A stretch of DNA of 64,000 nt from UBA877 sp034436335 (GTDB lineage: Bacteria > Chloroflexota > Anaerolineae > Anaerolineales > Villigracilaceae). The translations under genes were made by a program, and so were the position numbers. Below the pieces are notes generated by a model. It ran no database searches. It was not told where the DNA came from and was given only the letters and a program-made list of their open reading frames with translations. Below, piece by piece: positions 30,726 to 39,951 of the stretch. The stretch's first letter is position 1, and the number at the start of each line of letters is the position of its first letter. Location of the stretch: positions 18,547 through 82,546 of the forward strand of contig DAOTVO010000003.1 in the NCBI GenBank assembly GCA_034436335.1, written 5' to 3'.

Positions 30726-31748
30726 ATGACATCCATTTCCCGCCGCGACTTTCTCAAACTGGGCGGGCTGGCGCTGACCAGTCTAGCGTTTGCTCCCTCC
30801 CTGGCCAAAAGCGAGCGTTTTGAGAGCCTGGAACTGGCGCGCGTGGCCGCCCGTTCGGTCAGCGTGTACAAAGAGCCAAATGACCAAAGCGCCATCGTCG
30901 CCACCTGGCCGCGTGATACGCTCATCAACATCTATGAGACTGTCAACTCCGGCACGCCGGAATACAATCCTATCTGGTACCGCGTCTTCGGCGGCTATAT
31001 GCACCGCGCCCGCCTGCAACGCGTGCGTTTTCACTACAACTTCCCCGCCGAGAGCATCCCCGAAACAAAATTGCTTGGCGAAGTGACCGTGCCGTTCATC
31101 CAGCCTTACCGTTACGCCGCCTCCGAAGGCTGGACGGCCATTCCCTTTCGGCTTTATTTTGGCACCATTCACTGGGTCACCGCCGTCGAAAGCGGCCCCG
31201 ACCGGCGCGCCTGGTACCGGCTGATTGACGAGGCCGACGACAGCATCTACTACGTCCCGGCTGCGCAGATGCGCCTTTTGCCGCCCGAAGAAATCGCTCC
31301 CATCACGCCCGAAGTCGAAAACAAATGGATTGACGTCAATCTCAAAGAACAGCGCCTCACCTGCTACGAGAACGACAGCCCGGTGTACAGCGTCAAGGTT
31401 TCCACTGGCCTGCGCTATCTCCACGATACGCCGACCGGGCGTTTCAACATCCTAGTCAAACTCCCCTCCCGGCGCATGAGCGCCGCCGACCGCGCCGCCA
31501 GCGACGACGAGAACGTGCTGGCAGGCGTCCCCTGGTGCAGTTTTTTTACCGACAAAGGCCACGCCTTCCACGGCACGTACTGGCACGACAACTTCGGCAT
31601 GACCATGAGCCATGGCTGTGTCAATATGACCAACGAAGATTCCAAATGGCTCTTCCGCTGGAGCCGCCCCGTAGCCGCCTTCGAGGACATAGACAAACGC
31701 ACTCTGGATAAAAAAGGCTACGGGACGCGGGTGGAGATTCACTACTGA
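30726..31748 (+). CDS. Tat-exported L,D-transpeptidase (YkuD)
   Basis: A 340-residue exported protein. A twin-arginine signal SRRDFLKLGG is at 5-14, with a hydrophobic stretch to about residue 27. The C-terminal third is a YkuD domain with the HGTYWHDNFG and SHGCVNM (295-301; nucleophile C298) motifs. It would cross-link or anchor to peptide stems, or act on other D-amino-acid substrates, outside the cytoplasm. Its stop overlaps the next start by one base (TGATG). Confidence 0.9.
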   Translation: MTSISRRDFLKLGGLALTSLAFAPSLAKSERFESLELARVAARSVSVYKEPNDQSAIVATWPRDTLINIYETVNSGTPEYNPIWYRVFGGYMHRARLQRVRFHYNFPAESIPETKLLGEVTVPFIQPYRYAASEGWTAIPFRLYFGTIHWVTAVESGPDRRAWYRLIDEADDSIYYVPAAQMRLLPPEEIAPITPEVENKWIDVNLKEQRLTCYENDSPVYSVKVSTGLRYLHDTPTGRFNILVKLPSRRMSAADRAASDDENVLAGVPWCSFFTDKGHAFHGTYWHDNFGMTMSHGCVNMTNEDSKWLFRWSRPVAAFEDIDKRTLDKKGYGTRVEIHY

Positions 31749-32965
31749 TGCCTGCCCTCGTCTGGCCCACGAAATCGCTTTCGGACCCCGCGCCGGCCGC
31801 GCTGACCCTCGACTCGGTCATCCACCCCGGCGGCCGCGGCTACCCGGACGCGCCCGTGAAAAATCATCTCTATCTGGGGAATAATCTGACCGTGATGGCC
31901 GCCCTTCTGCCGGAGTACGAGGGCCGCCTCGACCTCATCTACGCCGACCCGCCCTTCTTCACCAACCGGCATTATCCAGCGCGCATTGGGCGCGGCGAAG
32001 ATTCGCGCCGCCCCGCCGAGTGGCAGTTGGCCGAGGGTTACCTCGACCACTGGGATACGCTGGACGATTATTTGGACTTTCTCTACCCTCGTCTGGCGCT
32101 GATGCACCGTCTGCTCTCACCACACGGGACGCTCTACCTGCACCTCGACTGGCACGCCAATGCCTACGCCCGTCTTCTGCTGGACGAAATTTTCGGGCGC
32201 GGCAATCTGGTCAATGAAATCATCTGGACATATCACGGCCCTTCGCCCATCCGCCGCGCTTTCAACCGCAAACACGATACCATTCTGGTCTATGCCAAAG
32301 GGTCAGACTACCTCTTCAACACCGACGCCGTGCGCGAAGCCTACAACCCCAGCACGGTCAAGACCTTTGCTTCCTCGCCGCGCGCCGGTTTTGGCAAAAC
32401 TCCCAATCTCGAACGCGGCAAAGTCCCCGAAGATTGGTGGTACTTCCCGGTCGTCGCCCGTCTGCACAACGAGCGCACCGGCTACCCCACCCAAAAGCCG
32501 GAGGCTCTGCTGGAACGGATTTTGCTGGCTTCGTCCAATCCCGACAGCCTGACGGCAGATTTCTTCTGCGGTTCGGGGACCTTCCCGCTAGTCTCCGCGC
32601 GGCATGGACGGCGTTTTCTGGCCTGCGATGCCACCTGGCGCGCCGTCCACACCACGCGGGCGCGTCTGCTGGAACAGCCGCAGCCGTTTGCGTTGTGGCG
32701 TGAAACAAAGTTTGCCCTGTCTGCTTCAGAGACTTCGCTTGCTTTCTGCCTGGATGGGCAGTCGGTCGAGTTGACTCGCGCCCCGGCCCTGGACTACTGG
32801 GAGGCCGACCCGGCCTGGGACGGGAAAATTTTCCGCAGCGCGGCGCAGGCGCGGCGTCCGAACCGCTCGGCCGAAATTTCCCTGGAAATGAAACTGCCCG
32901 TTGCGGCATCCAATCTGCGCATCCGGGCAGTGACCATCGAGGGGGATTTGCTTGAAACGGGCTAA
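31748..32965 (+). CDS. Solitary DNA methyltransferase, beta class
   Basis: A 405-residue site-specific methyltransferase. Motif IV is DPPF at 67-70 and motif I is DFFCGSGTF at 271-279, giving the IV-to-I order of the beta class; DPPF suggests N6-adenine. No restriction gene is nearby, so it may be an orphan with a role in regulation or repair, or a remnant of an R-M system. It is coupled to the transpeptidase gene by a one-base overlap. Base composition is like the host, so it is not obviously recent. Confidence 0.88.
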   Translation: MPALVWPTKSLSDPAPAALTLDSVIHPGGRGYPDAPVKNHLYLGNNLTVMAALLPEYEGRLDLIYADPPFFTNRHYPARIGRGEDSRRPAEWQLAEGYLDHWDTLDDYLDFLYPRLALMHRLLSPHGTLYLHLDWHANAYARLLLDEIFGRGNLVNEIIWTYHGPSPIRRAFNRKHDTILVYAKGSDYLFNTDAVREAYNPSTVKTFASSPRAGFGKTPNLERGKVPEDWWYFPVVARLHNERTGYPTQKPEALLERILLASSNPDSLTADFFCGSGTFPLVSARHGRRFLACDATWRAVHTTRARLLEQPQPFALWRETKFALSASETSLAFCLDGQSVELTRAPALDYWEADPAWDGKIFRSAAQARRPNRSAEISLEMKLPVAASNLRIRAVTIEGDLLETG

Positions 32966-33625
32966 TCAGGCATCGAGCCGATAGCCTACTCCGCGCACCG
33001 TTTTGATGTATTTGGGATGACCGGGGTCTCCTTCGATTGCCTGGCGCAACCAGGAAATGTGGACATCCAGGGTGCGGGTGTCGTCGGTGTAATCGGTTTC
33101 CCAAACTTGTGAAAATAGCGCTTTGCGTTCCACTACTTCGCCACGATGGTTGATAAGGATTTCAAGGAGGCGCGCAAGACGCGGCGTCAGCCGGGTGCGT
33201 TTATCCTGACAGGTCACGATTCGCTTTTCTACATCGAGGCGAATTGGCCCGGCATGCAAATTATTTTCACTCTCGCCCGGCAAAAGGTGGCGCAGGCGGT
33301 TGACCAATTTCTGAATGGTGAAAGGGAGAGTCAAAACGACATCGGCCTGTCCGGCCTCCGGTTGACGGTCCGGGTCGAGGATGAGCAGGAGCGGAAGAGA
33401 GGGGGCTTTTTCGCGCAGAGACTGGCAAATGCGTTTGCCGCTGGTCCGCAAGGTGGCCGCGTTGATAATCGCCGCGTCGGGGCTGAAATCGCCCGCAAAG
33501 CATTTGAGGGCTTCGCTGCCGCTGGAAACCAATTCCACAGCGAAGCCCTTTTTGCGCAATGCAGACGCAAACCGAGGATAATCAGCGTGCTTTCCCTCTA
33601 TGACCAGAAGCGTGGCTTTATTCAT
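32966..33625 (-). CDS. OmpR-family response regulator with degenerate receiver
   Basis: A 219-residue protein: receiver-like domain about 1-115 and a winged-helix DNA-binding domain about 125-218 (TLDVHISWLRQAIE, TVRGVGYRLD). The acidic pair expected near the start is replaced (VIEGKHADYP) and the phospho-acceptor Asp aligns with N55 (AAIINAATL), so it probably works without phosphorylation. No kinase gene is adjacent. The start at 33625 fits a TATAAT box at complement 33639-33644 that would give a leader of only about 7 bases. Confidence 0.88.
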   Translation of the reverse strand: MNKATLLVIEGKHADYPRFASALRKKGFAVELVSSGSEALKCFAGDFSPDAAIINAATLRTSGKRICQSLREKAPSLPLLLILDPDRQPEAGQADVVLTLPFTIQKLVNRLRHLLPGESENNLHAGPIRLDVEKRIVTCQDKRTRLTPRLARLLEILINHRGEVVERKALFSQVWETDYTDDTRTLDVHISWLRQAIEGDPGHPKYIKTVRGVGYRLDA

Positions 33626-33638
33626 AGCATTCTTTAAC

Positions 33639-33644
33639 ATTATA
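33639..33644 (-). promoter_or_regulatory. -10 box of the degenerate response regulator
   Basis: TATAAT on the minus strand, 13 bases before the ATG at 33625, overlapping another in-frame ATG (33638-33640) that is therefore unlikely to be translated. Confidence 0.5.
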
Positions 33645-33700
33645 CCTTAAATGTTAAAAATGTCTTCTGCGCCAAAAGTACCAAACAGGGAAGGCCGCTT

Positions 33701-34102
33701 TCAGGGCCTGACTTTATTTTTCGCTTCGACCTTTTCCATGAACCTGGCTTCGTCAATCAGGAAGCGATCATGCGCCGCCTCGCCAATCAGTTCCACTTCG
33801 TCCCAGGCCTGGATTTCGAAGATGAGTTTGCGGCCTTCCACGCCAGTCAATGCGGCCCGGGCACGGACTTTCATGCCCACCGGCGTGGCGGCCAGGTGGC
33901 GTACGTCAATGTGACCGCCGACGGTCGTTTGTCCGGGCGGGAGATGCCCTTTAAGCGCCTGGACGGCGGCCGCTTCCATCAGCCCGACCAGGGCAGGGGT
34001 TGAGAAGACAGGCACCAGGCCGCTACCCCAGCGGGAGGCGGTGTCGGCATCGGTAACGATCTGTTCGAGTTCGGCGGCAAGGCCGGGGAAGAGTTCGGTC
34101 AT
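33701..34102 (-). CDS. Hotdog-fold thioesterase (FlK-like)
   Basis: A 133-residue hotdog protein similar to fluoroacetyl-CoA thioesterase-type enzymes. The pattern SRWGSGLVPVFSTPALVGLMEAAA (about 23-46) and VGGHIDVRHLAATPVG (about 60-75) gives the T/S, E and H catalytic set. The substrate is an acyl-CoA not identifiable from sequence. TATAAT (complement of 34131-34136) and GAGGTG precede the start. It is monocistronic. Confidence 0.85.
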   Translation of the reverse strand: MTELFPGLAAELEQIVTDADTASRWGSGLVPVFSTPALVGLMEAAAVQALKGHLPPGQTTVGGHIDVRHLAATPVGMKVRARAALTGVEGRKLIFEIQAWDEVELIGEAAHDRFLIDEARFMEKVEAKNKVRP

Positions 34103-34222
34103 ACAATCACCTCGGTCAGGATTTGTTGAGATTATAGCGCAAAGCGGTTGCGGCGGCTGCGCTGGAGCGAGATTGGAATCCTGCCCTACAAAATCTAAAT
34201 TTCCACTTCCGGCAACCCGCGT

Positions 34223-34228
34223 TATAAT
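34223..34228 (+). promoter_or_regulatory. -10 box of the chelatase gene
   Basis: TATAAT 18 bases before the ATG at 34247, with GGAGAG as ribosome site between. Confidence 0.55.
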
Positions 34229-34246
34229 CAGCGTCCGGAGAGTCTC

Positions 34247-35350
34247 ATGCCAGCCATCTATCCCTTTACTGCTATTGTCGGACAGGAGCGCATGAAGCGC
34301 GCGCTCATTCTCAACGCTGTTGACCCGCGCATCGGCGGGGTGTTGATTCGCGGCGAGCGCGGCACGGCCAAGTCCACCGCGGCGCGCGCCCTGGCGGCGC
34401 TATTGCCCAAAGTGCGCGCCGTGCGCGGCTGCCGCTTCGGCTGCGACCCCGACCAACCCGCCTCCTGGTGCACCGAGTGCCGCGAAAAAGCGGCCTCCGG
34501 CGAGCCGCTGCCGGTGGAAGAAAAGACCATCCCCTTCGTCAATCTGCCCGTCTCGGCCACCGAGGACCGGGTGGTCGGCACGCTCGACATCGAGCAGGCC
34601 ATCCAGAAAGGCGAGCGGCATTTCGAGCCGGGCGTCCTAGCCGCCGCCAACCGCGGCCTGCTTTATATTGATGAGGTCAATCTGCTCGATGACCATGTGG
34701 TGGACGTACTGCTCGATTCGGCCGCCATGGGCATGAATATCGTCGAGCGCGAGGGCATCTCGTTCACCCATCCGGCGCGCTTCATTCTGGTCGGCACGAT
34801 GAACCCGGAGGAGGGCGACCTTCGCCCGCAACTGCTCGACCGTTTTGCCCTCTCGGTGGAAATCACCGGCATTCGCGATGCCCGCGACCGGGTGACCATC
34901 ATCGAACACAATCTGGCCTTCGAGTCCGACCCGGAGGCCTTCCGCCGCACCTGGCAACCGCACGAGGAGAAACTCAGCCGCATCATTGCCCAGGCGCGCA
35001 CCATGGTGGAAAGCGTCAAATACACCCGCCGCGACCTGCTGGCGATTGCCGCCCTGACGGCCTCGCTGAACGTGGACGGCCACCGCGCCGACCTGGTCAT
35101 TCTGAAAGCCGCGCGCGCACATGCCGCCTTCGAGGGGCGGACCTCCATCACAGACCGCGACATTGCCCTGGCCGCCGAACTGGCCCTGCCGCACCGCATC
35201 AAGCGCGGCCCGTTCCAGCAAAGCGAAATTACCCCCCAACAATTGCAGGAACGCATTGAAAATCTGGCCGGTTCCTCCAGCGAAGGCGAGCCGAGCGAGC
35301 CGCAGGAAAATCCCGAGCCAGACGAAGATGGGGTAAAAAAAAAGTCCTGA
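34247..35350 (+). CDS. Putative cobalto-/magnesium chelatase: AAA+ (I) part, zero-frame product
   Basis: Zero-frame product of 367 residues, equal to a BchI/ChlI-type ATPase with a Glu/Pro-rich tail. GERGTAKST at 36-44 is the Walker A motif, and LLYIDEVNLLDDH near 140-152 is Walker B. C62, C66, C75 and C78 form a CxxxC/CxxC insert, probably metal binding. The frame ends shortly after an A9 run. Continuing in the -1 frame gives one fused I-D chain of about 696 residues, the size of the putative cobaltochelatase family (TIGR02442). No photosynthesis genes are seen, so cobalt chelation is favoured. Confidence 0.92.
   Translation: MPAIYPFTAIVGQERMKRALILNAVDPRIGGVLIRGERGTAKSTAARALAALLPKVRAVRGCRFGCDPDQPASWCTECREKAASGEPLPVEEKTIPFVNLPVSATEDRVVGTLDIEQAIQKGERHFEPGVLAAANRGLLYIDEVNLLDDHVVDVLLDSAAMGMNIVEREGISFTHPARFILVGTMNPEEGDLRPQLLDRFALSVEITGIRDARDRVTIIEHNLAFESDPEAFRRTWQPHEEKLSRIIAQARTMVESVKYTRRDLLAIAALTASLNVDGHRADLVILKAARAHAAFEGRTSITDRDIALAAELALPHRIKRGPFQQSEITPQQLQERIENLAGSSSEGEPSEPQENPEPDEDGVKKKS
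35335..35343 (+). other. A9 slippery run (candidate programmed -1 frameshift site)
   Basis: The frame reads GTA AAA AAA AAG TCC TGA. Slipping back one base on the A run gives GTA AAA AAA AAA GTC CTG and opens straight into the D part. AGGCG/CGCCT can form a short downstream stem (about 35370-35393). It sits 2 codons before the zero-frame stop. Confidence 0.82.
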
Positions 35351-36336
35351 CCGATTCCGCTGAAGAAGAGGCGCTCGACCAGCCGCCGCCTGCGGAGCCA
35401 TCTCCACAGCAGGCGGTTTTCAAGTCCCAGGATACCCACTGGTGGGACGGCGGAAAAAAGGTCAAGGTGGGTGAGACGTTCGACCCGCGTAAACTCGACA
35501 CCCCGCTCGATAAACTGACGCGTCGGCACGCTGGCCGCCGCTCCCGCACGCATACAGAACGCAAGCGCGGACGCTACATCCAAGCGCGTCCTGCCAACGG
35601 CAAGACGGATGACATCGCTTTCGACGCCACCATCCGGGCCGCGGCGCCCTACCAGAAGCAGCGCGCCGAACAGCGCAAGCATCTGGCCTTTGCCATTGAG
35701 AAAAGCGACCTTCAGCGCAAAGTGCGCGTCAAGAAGGCGGCCAACCTGGTCTTGTTCCTGGTGGACGCTTCGTGGTCTATGGCGGTGGCCGAGCGGATGG
35801 CCGCCACGAAGGGCGCGATTCTCTCCCTGCTGACGGACGCTTATCAGCGCCGCGACCGAGTGGGGTTGATTGTCTTCCAAAAGGACCGCGCCACGCTGGT
35901 TTTGCCGCCCACCAATTCGGTGCAACTTGCCCAGCGCGCGCTGGTGGATATTCCGGTCGGCGGTAAGACGCCGCTCTCGGCTGGCCTGTTGATGGCGTAT
36001 GAAGTGCTCTTGCAGGAGGCGATTCTGCATCCGGACATCGAGCCGCTGCTCATCATCCTGACCGATGGCGCGGGGAATGTTTCGATCGGGCCTTTGCCGC
36101 CGCAGGAAGAGGCGTATGGACTGGCCGAGCAAATCGCGGCGCGAAAGTTCCGTGCTGTAGTTATCAACATGGAGCATGCCTCCTTCGACCAGGGCCTGGC
36201 GCAGGCGCTGGCCGACCATCTCGCAGCCCCTTGCTACACGCTAAATGAACTGAAGGCGGAAAATTTGCTGATGACAGTACGCCAGGAAATGGCCGAGCCG
36301 ACCAAGAGACCCGGCCCTGCGACCGTTTCAGGCTGA
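35344..36336 (+). CDS. Putative cobalto-/magnesium chelatase: VWA (D) part, -1 frame extension
   Basis: Open in the -1 frame from the A9 run to 36336. It begins with an acidic, Pro-rich linker and THWWDGG, then a KxRR-rich segment and a von Willebrand A domain with the MIDAS motif DASWSM near the middle and LTDGAGN further on. In the fused protein the D part binds the I ring and recruits the large subunit (CobN/ChlH type), which is not in the window. An independent start (GTG 35467) exists, but it lacks a clear ribosome site. It overlaps the convergent diguanylate cyclase gene by 9 bases. Confidence 0.88.
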   Translation, partial: VLTDSAEEEALDQPPPAEPSPQQAVFKSQDTHWWDGGKKVKVGETFDPRKLDTPLDKLTRRHAGRRSRTHTERKRGRYIQARPANGKTDDIAFDATIRAAAPYQKQRAEQRKHLAFAIEKSDLQRKVRVKKAANLVLFLVDASWSMAVAERMAATKGAILSLLTDAYQRRDRVGLIVFQKDRATLVLPPTNSVQLAQRALVDIPVGGKTPLSAGLLMAYEVLLQEAILHPDIEPLLIILTDGAGNVSIGPLPPQEEAYGLAEQIAARKFRAVVINMEHASFDQGLAQALADHLAAPCYTLNELKAENLLMTVRQEMAEPTKRPGPATVSG

Positions 36337-39300
36337 GCAGACGCGATTTTTGCCAGCCGCTTTGGAGGCATACATGGCACGGTCGGCGGCATGGATAAGT
36401 TCCTCCCATGTCTGTCCATGTTCAGGGTAATGCGCCACGCCAAGAGAAAGGGTGGCTTTTAACTGATAGTCCATAAAATGATAGCGGGATGCACAAAAAG
36501 ATTTGCGAATTTGCTCGGCGCGTTCCAGACCTTTTTGCAGAGTTGCGCCCGGCATGATGACGAGGAACTCTTCGCCGCCGTAACGGCAGGAAATATCCGA
36601 GCGGCGGACTTCGCGCTGAAGCAAAGCAGCCAACTGTTTCAGCAGGAAATCGCCAGCGTCATGACCATAGGTATCGTTGAATTTCTTGAAACGGTCAATG
36701 TCAATCATGACTACAACGACGCCTGTTTGCTCGCGCTCGGCAAGAGCAATTTCGCGCTGGAGAACATCCTCCAGGTAGCGGCGGTTGAAGAGCCCTGTCA
36801 GCGGGTCGCGGATGGCTTGCTGGCGCAATTGCGCCTGAAGGGCTTTGATTCGGGCCAGTTGGGTGCGCAATTTCTCGTTGGCAGTCCGCAGGTTTAATTC
36901 GTTCTGCTTGCGCTCGGTAATATCGCGCATGACTTTTTGAATATGGAGCGGTCGTCCATCGGCATCACAGACCAATTCGGCGCTAATTTCCACTGTTATC
37001 TCCGAACCGTCCTTGCGGCGCAAGCGGGATTCATAGAGGGGGACGTTCTGCCCAGCCAGCAATTGCTCGAAGATTTTGACCCCCTCAGCCGGCCAGACAT
37101 AGATATCGCTAAAATGGAGAGCCAGGAGTTCTGGCATGGAATAGCCCAGCATGTTTGCAGCCCGCCAGTTGGCTTCCAAATAATGTCCATCGAAGCCGAT
37201 GATGAAAATCGCATCTTGTGATTGTTCAAACAGGGCGCGGTAGCGCTGCTCGGCTGTCTTGCGTTCTAAAATCTCCTCTTGAGCCATCGTGTATAAACGG
37301 CTGTTCTCAATAGCAATCGCCGCCTGCGTTGCAATCGTTTCCAGAAGGCGAATTTGCGCCGAGGAATAGGCATCTGCCTGATAACTCTGAATCGAGAGCA
37401 CTCCCACTACTCGCTCACCAATACTCATCGGAACGCCAAGGTAGGAACGAATTGGGGTCCCGCTAGAGTAAAAGACCTGGTACTTTTCAGCCGCCTCGGG
37501 CAGGAGTATGTCGGGCACATATAAGGTTTGGCGGGTCCTGATGACGTATCCGCTCAAGCCGGGATTTTTGTTGATGTTGCGGGACGGAATTTTCGGGTAT
37601 TCTCCCAAGTCGTAAGCAAGAGGATGCCGAATCTCGCCCGTTTGTGGGTCGAAGACCGCGATATAGAAAGCATCCAGTGGCAAAATCTGACGGCACTTTT
37701 CGAGCAAGGCTTTGAGAACATATTCCTGCTCCAGATCGGAAGTAATGGCAAGGCCGATGTCGAAAAGGGCTGTCATTTCTTCGGCGCGCTGTCGGATTTC
37801 ATCGAACAAGTGCGCATTTTCGATGGCGATAGCGGCTTGAGTGGCAATTGTCTCTAACAGGCGAACTTGATCTGGCGTATAGGCCGCTGGATGATAACTT
37901 TGCATCGAAATCACCCCTACCGCCCGTTCACCAACGGTCATCGGCACGCCAACGTAAGAGCGCGTTGCCGATCCGCCGGTATGAATGATCTGATAGTGGC
38001 TGGTTGTCTGCTCATCCAAAGCATCTTGCAGATAGACGGTCTGGCGGGTTGTGATGATATGTCCGCTCAATCCGGGTTTTTCACGAATGTGACGGGGAGG
38101 GACATCATGAAATTTGCCATTATCGTAGAAAAGAGGATGATGAATCAGACCAGTCTCAGGGTCAAAAAGTGCCACATAGAAAGCATCCATGGGCAAAACC
38201 CGCTGACATTTTTCAAACAAATGTTTGAGGATATTGTTTCTATCCAAGCCTGAAGTGACAGCCAGGCCAATATCGAACAGAGCGGCCATTTGCTCAGCCC
38301 GCTGGCGAGTCTCTTCCAACAAACGTGCATTTTCAATCGCAATAGCAGCCTCATCGGCAAAGGCTTGCAAACGCTCCGCGTGAATGCGAGAGAAGAAATC
38401 AGGAGTGAAACTCAACAAGTCGAGAAAACCGATTACCCTGTCGTGCACAATGATGGGCGCTCCAACATAGGAACGTATCCGGTCAAAACCGTCCACGCGA
38501 ATCCAATCTTTGCTCTGATGAGTATCTGGGAGAACGACGGCTTTCTTGGCGGCAAGCATGCGCTCAAAATGGGGGAAATCTGTGAAAGCGAAATCGAGGC
38601 CGTCTATAAAGTGCTCCAGCCCATATTCACGATAACCGCGGTGTCGAATGGCGCGTACCATGCCGGCATCATCGGCAAGTAAAAGAGTTGCCAAGTCAAA
38701 AGGCACTACGCGTCCCACGTTGTCTAGAATCCGGTCCAAGACTTCGTCGAAACTACGCGAACGACTGAGGGCAGCCAGAGAATCGCGCAGCGCCTCAGCC
38801 AAAATGCGCTGCTCGCGTTCGGCCTGCTCGGCTTTTTTTCGTTCCGTAATGTCACGGGCCACAATTAGACGGCCGCTGTAATATCCTCTGCGGTCATAAA
38901 GAGGAGTGATGCGCAAATCAAAAATCAGAGGCGCCTCGGCTTGCAGGGTTACTTCCTCCTGCAATACTAATGTGTCGCGATGCCGCCGGAACCAATCTCC
39001 TTGCTCAGAGAAAACCTCTGAGGCATTTCGCCCAATTACTTCCTTAGAAGTTCTTGCGAACAAATTAAGGGCGGTCTGGTTAATATCCAGAATGCGGTCT
39101 TGCGCGTCTAGCACAATAAAGGCATCGGTCATCCGCTCAAAGAGGGTTGAGCGCGCAACAGGGACGATATCGAACAAGCCAAAGCGGGAAACCGCGAGGA
39201 CAACAAAAAAGCCGCTGAATAGAAAAGTTATCGGTGTCAGGTCAATGCTGATACCTGTAGCCAGTCCCAAGATGGAGGCCAAATTAACCAGAGCAGGTGC

Positions 39301-39840
39301 AGAGACGCCCAGAACAATCAAGGTAATTTGCGGGCGCAAAGGCCGAGTGGTAGAAAACCAGGCCCGCACCAGCAAAACGATGGAAATAGCAATCAACAAA
39401 TATGAGTAAAAGACATTGAGCCAAAACCACCTTCCCCCGTTCTCGATCATTCCACGAAAAACTGTCCGGTTATAGAACAGTCCATGGTAAGAATCTGTCC
39501 AAATTAAAACATAAGTAATCAGCGGTTCAAGAGCAAAGAGAAAGACAATATACCTGGGGATTTTCTGTGTCTGGTTAGTATAACGCAGTGAAAAGAATAA
39601 CAAAGCAGTCGGCACAGTGACAACGCCAGCAAAAGCCAGGTTCAACCAGATACGCTGAGTTTCTTCATTGTCCGCCAACCAGTGACAGGCGTAGAAAAAA
39701 GACCACGTTGCCAGACCCAATAAGAGATAAATCAAATATATTCCCCCTGGCATACTTTTGCTGCGCCGCCAAATAATCAACGCAATTAGAATGGCGACCA
39801 GCGTTGATAAGAAGAGGAAGAACAGATAAAACAAGTTCAT
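36328..39840 (-). CDS. Membrane diguanylate cyclase with PAS and GAF domains
   Basis: A 1170-residue sensor. N-terminal 7TM histidine-kinase-type membrane domain (about 1-225), PAS (about 230-330), three GAF domains (about 345-505, 520-675, 690-850), a second PAS (about 865-985) and a C-terminal GGDEF domain. The active site is RYGGEEF and an intact RxxD I-site (RRSD) stands five residues before it, so the enzyme should make cyclic di-GMP with product inhibition. No EAL/HD-GYP partner is fused. Two of the GAFs are near-repeats of each other (internal duplication). Confidence 0.93.
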   Translation of the reverse strand: MNLFYLFFLFLSTLVAILIALIIWRRSKSMPGGIYLIYLLLGLATWSFFYACHWLADNEETQRIWLNLAFAGVVTVPTALLFFSLRYTNQTQKIPRYIVFLFALEPLITYVLIWTDSYHGLFYNRTVFRGMIENGGRWFWLNVFYSYLLIAISIVLLVRAWFSTTRPLRPQITLIVLGVSAPALVNLASILGLATGISIDLTPITFLFSGFFVVLAVSRFGLFDIVPVARSTLFERMTDAFIVLDAQDRILDINQTALNLFARTSKEVIGRNASEVFSEQGDWFRRHRDTLVLQEEVTLQAEAPLIFDLRITPLYDRRGYYSGRLIVARDITERKKAEQAEREQRILAEALRDSLAALSRSRSFDEVLDRILDNVGRVVPFDLATLLLADDAGMVRAIRHRGYREYGLEHFIDGLDFAFTDFPHFERMLAAKKAVVLPDTHQSKDWIRVDGFDRIRSYVGAPIIVHDRVIGFLDLLSFTPDFFSRIHAERLQAFADEAAIAIENARLLEETRQRAEQMAALFDIGLAVTSGLDRNNILKHLFEKCQRVLPMDAFYVALFDPETGLIHHPLFYDNGKFHDVPPRHIREKPGLSGHIITTRQTVYLQDALDEQTTSHYQIIHTGGSATRSYVGVPMTVGERAVGVISMQSYHPAAYTPDQVRLLETIATQAAIAIENAHLFDEIRQRAEEMTALFDIGLAITSDLEQEYVLKALLEKCRQILPLDAFYIAVFDPQTGEIRHPLAYDLGEYPKIPSRNINKNPGLSGYVIRTRQTLYVPDILLPEAAEKYQVFYSSGTPIRSYLGVPMSIGERVVGVLSIQSYQADAYSSAQIRLLETIATQAAIAIENSRLYTMAQEEILERKTAEQRYRALFEQSQDAIFIIGFDGHYLEANWRAANMLGYSMPELLALHFSDIYVWPAEGVKIFEQLLAGQNVPLYESRLRRKDGSEITVEISAELVCDADGRPLHIQKVMRDITERKQNELNLRTANEKLRTQLARIKALQAQLRQQAIRDPLTGLFNRRYLEDVLQREIALAEREQTGVVVVMIDIDRFKKFNDTYGHDAGDFLLKQLAALLQREVRRSDISCRYGGEEFLVIMPGATLQKGLERAEQIRKSFCASRYHFMDYQLKATLSLGVAHYPEHGQTWEELIHAADRAMYASKAAGKNRVCSA

Positions 39841-39951
39841 CGTCAGTACACGAGTTTAACTGATTTGACCCCACCATAGACGAAATTGTAAACAACTTGA
39901 AAACCACCCCCTCGGATTCCGGACCTAAGATTTGCTCCAGCAAGAGAGGGT
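39841..39951. other. Short spacer between dgkA and the diguanylate cyclase
   Basis: 111 bases, A+T-rich in part; no feature recognised. Confidence 0.4.

Noticed and set aside
34663..36219. Minus-strand 518-codon frame opposite the chelatase
   Set aside because: It is a shadow of the I and D domains.
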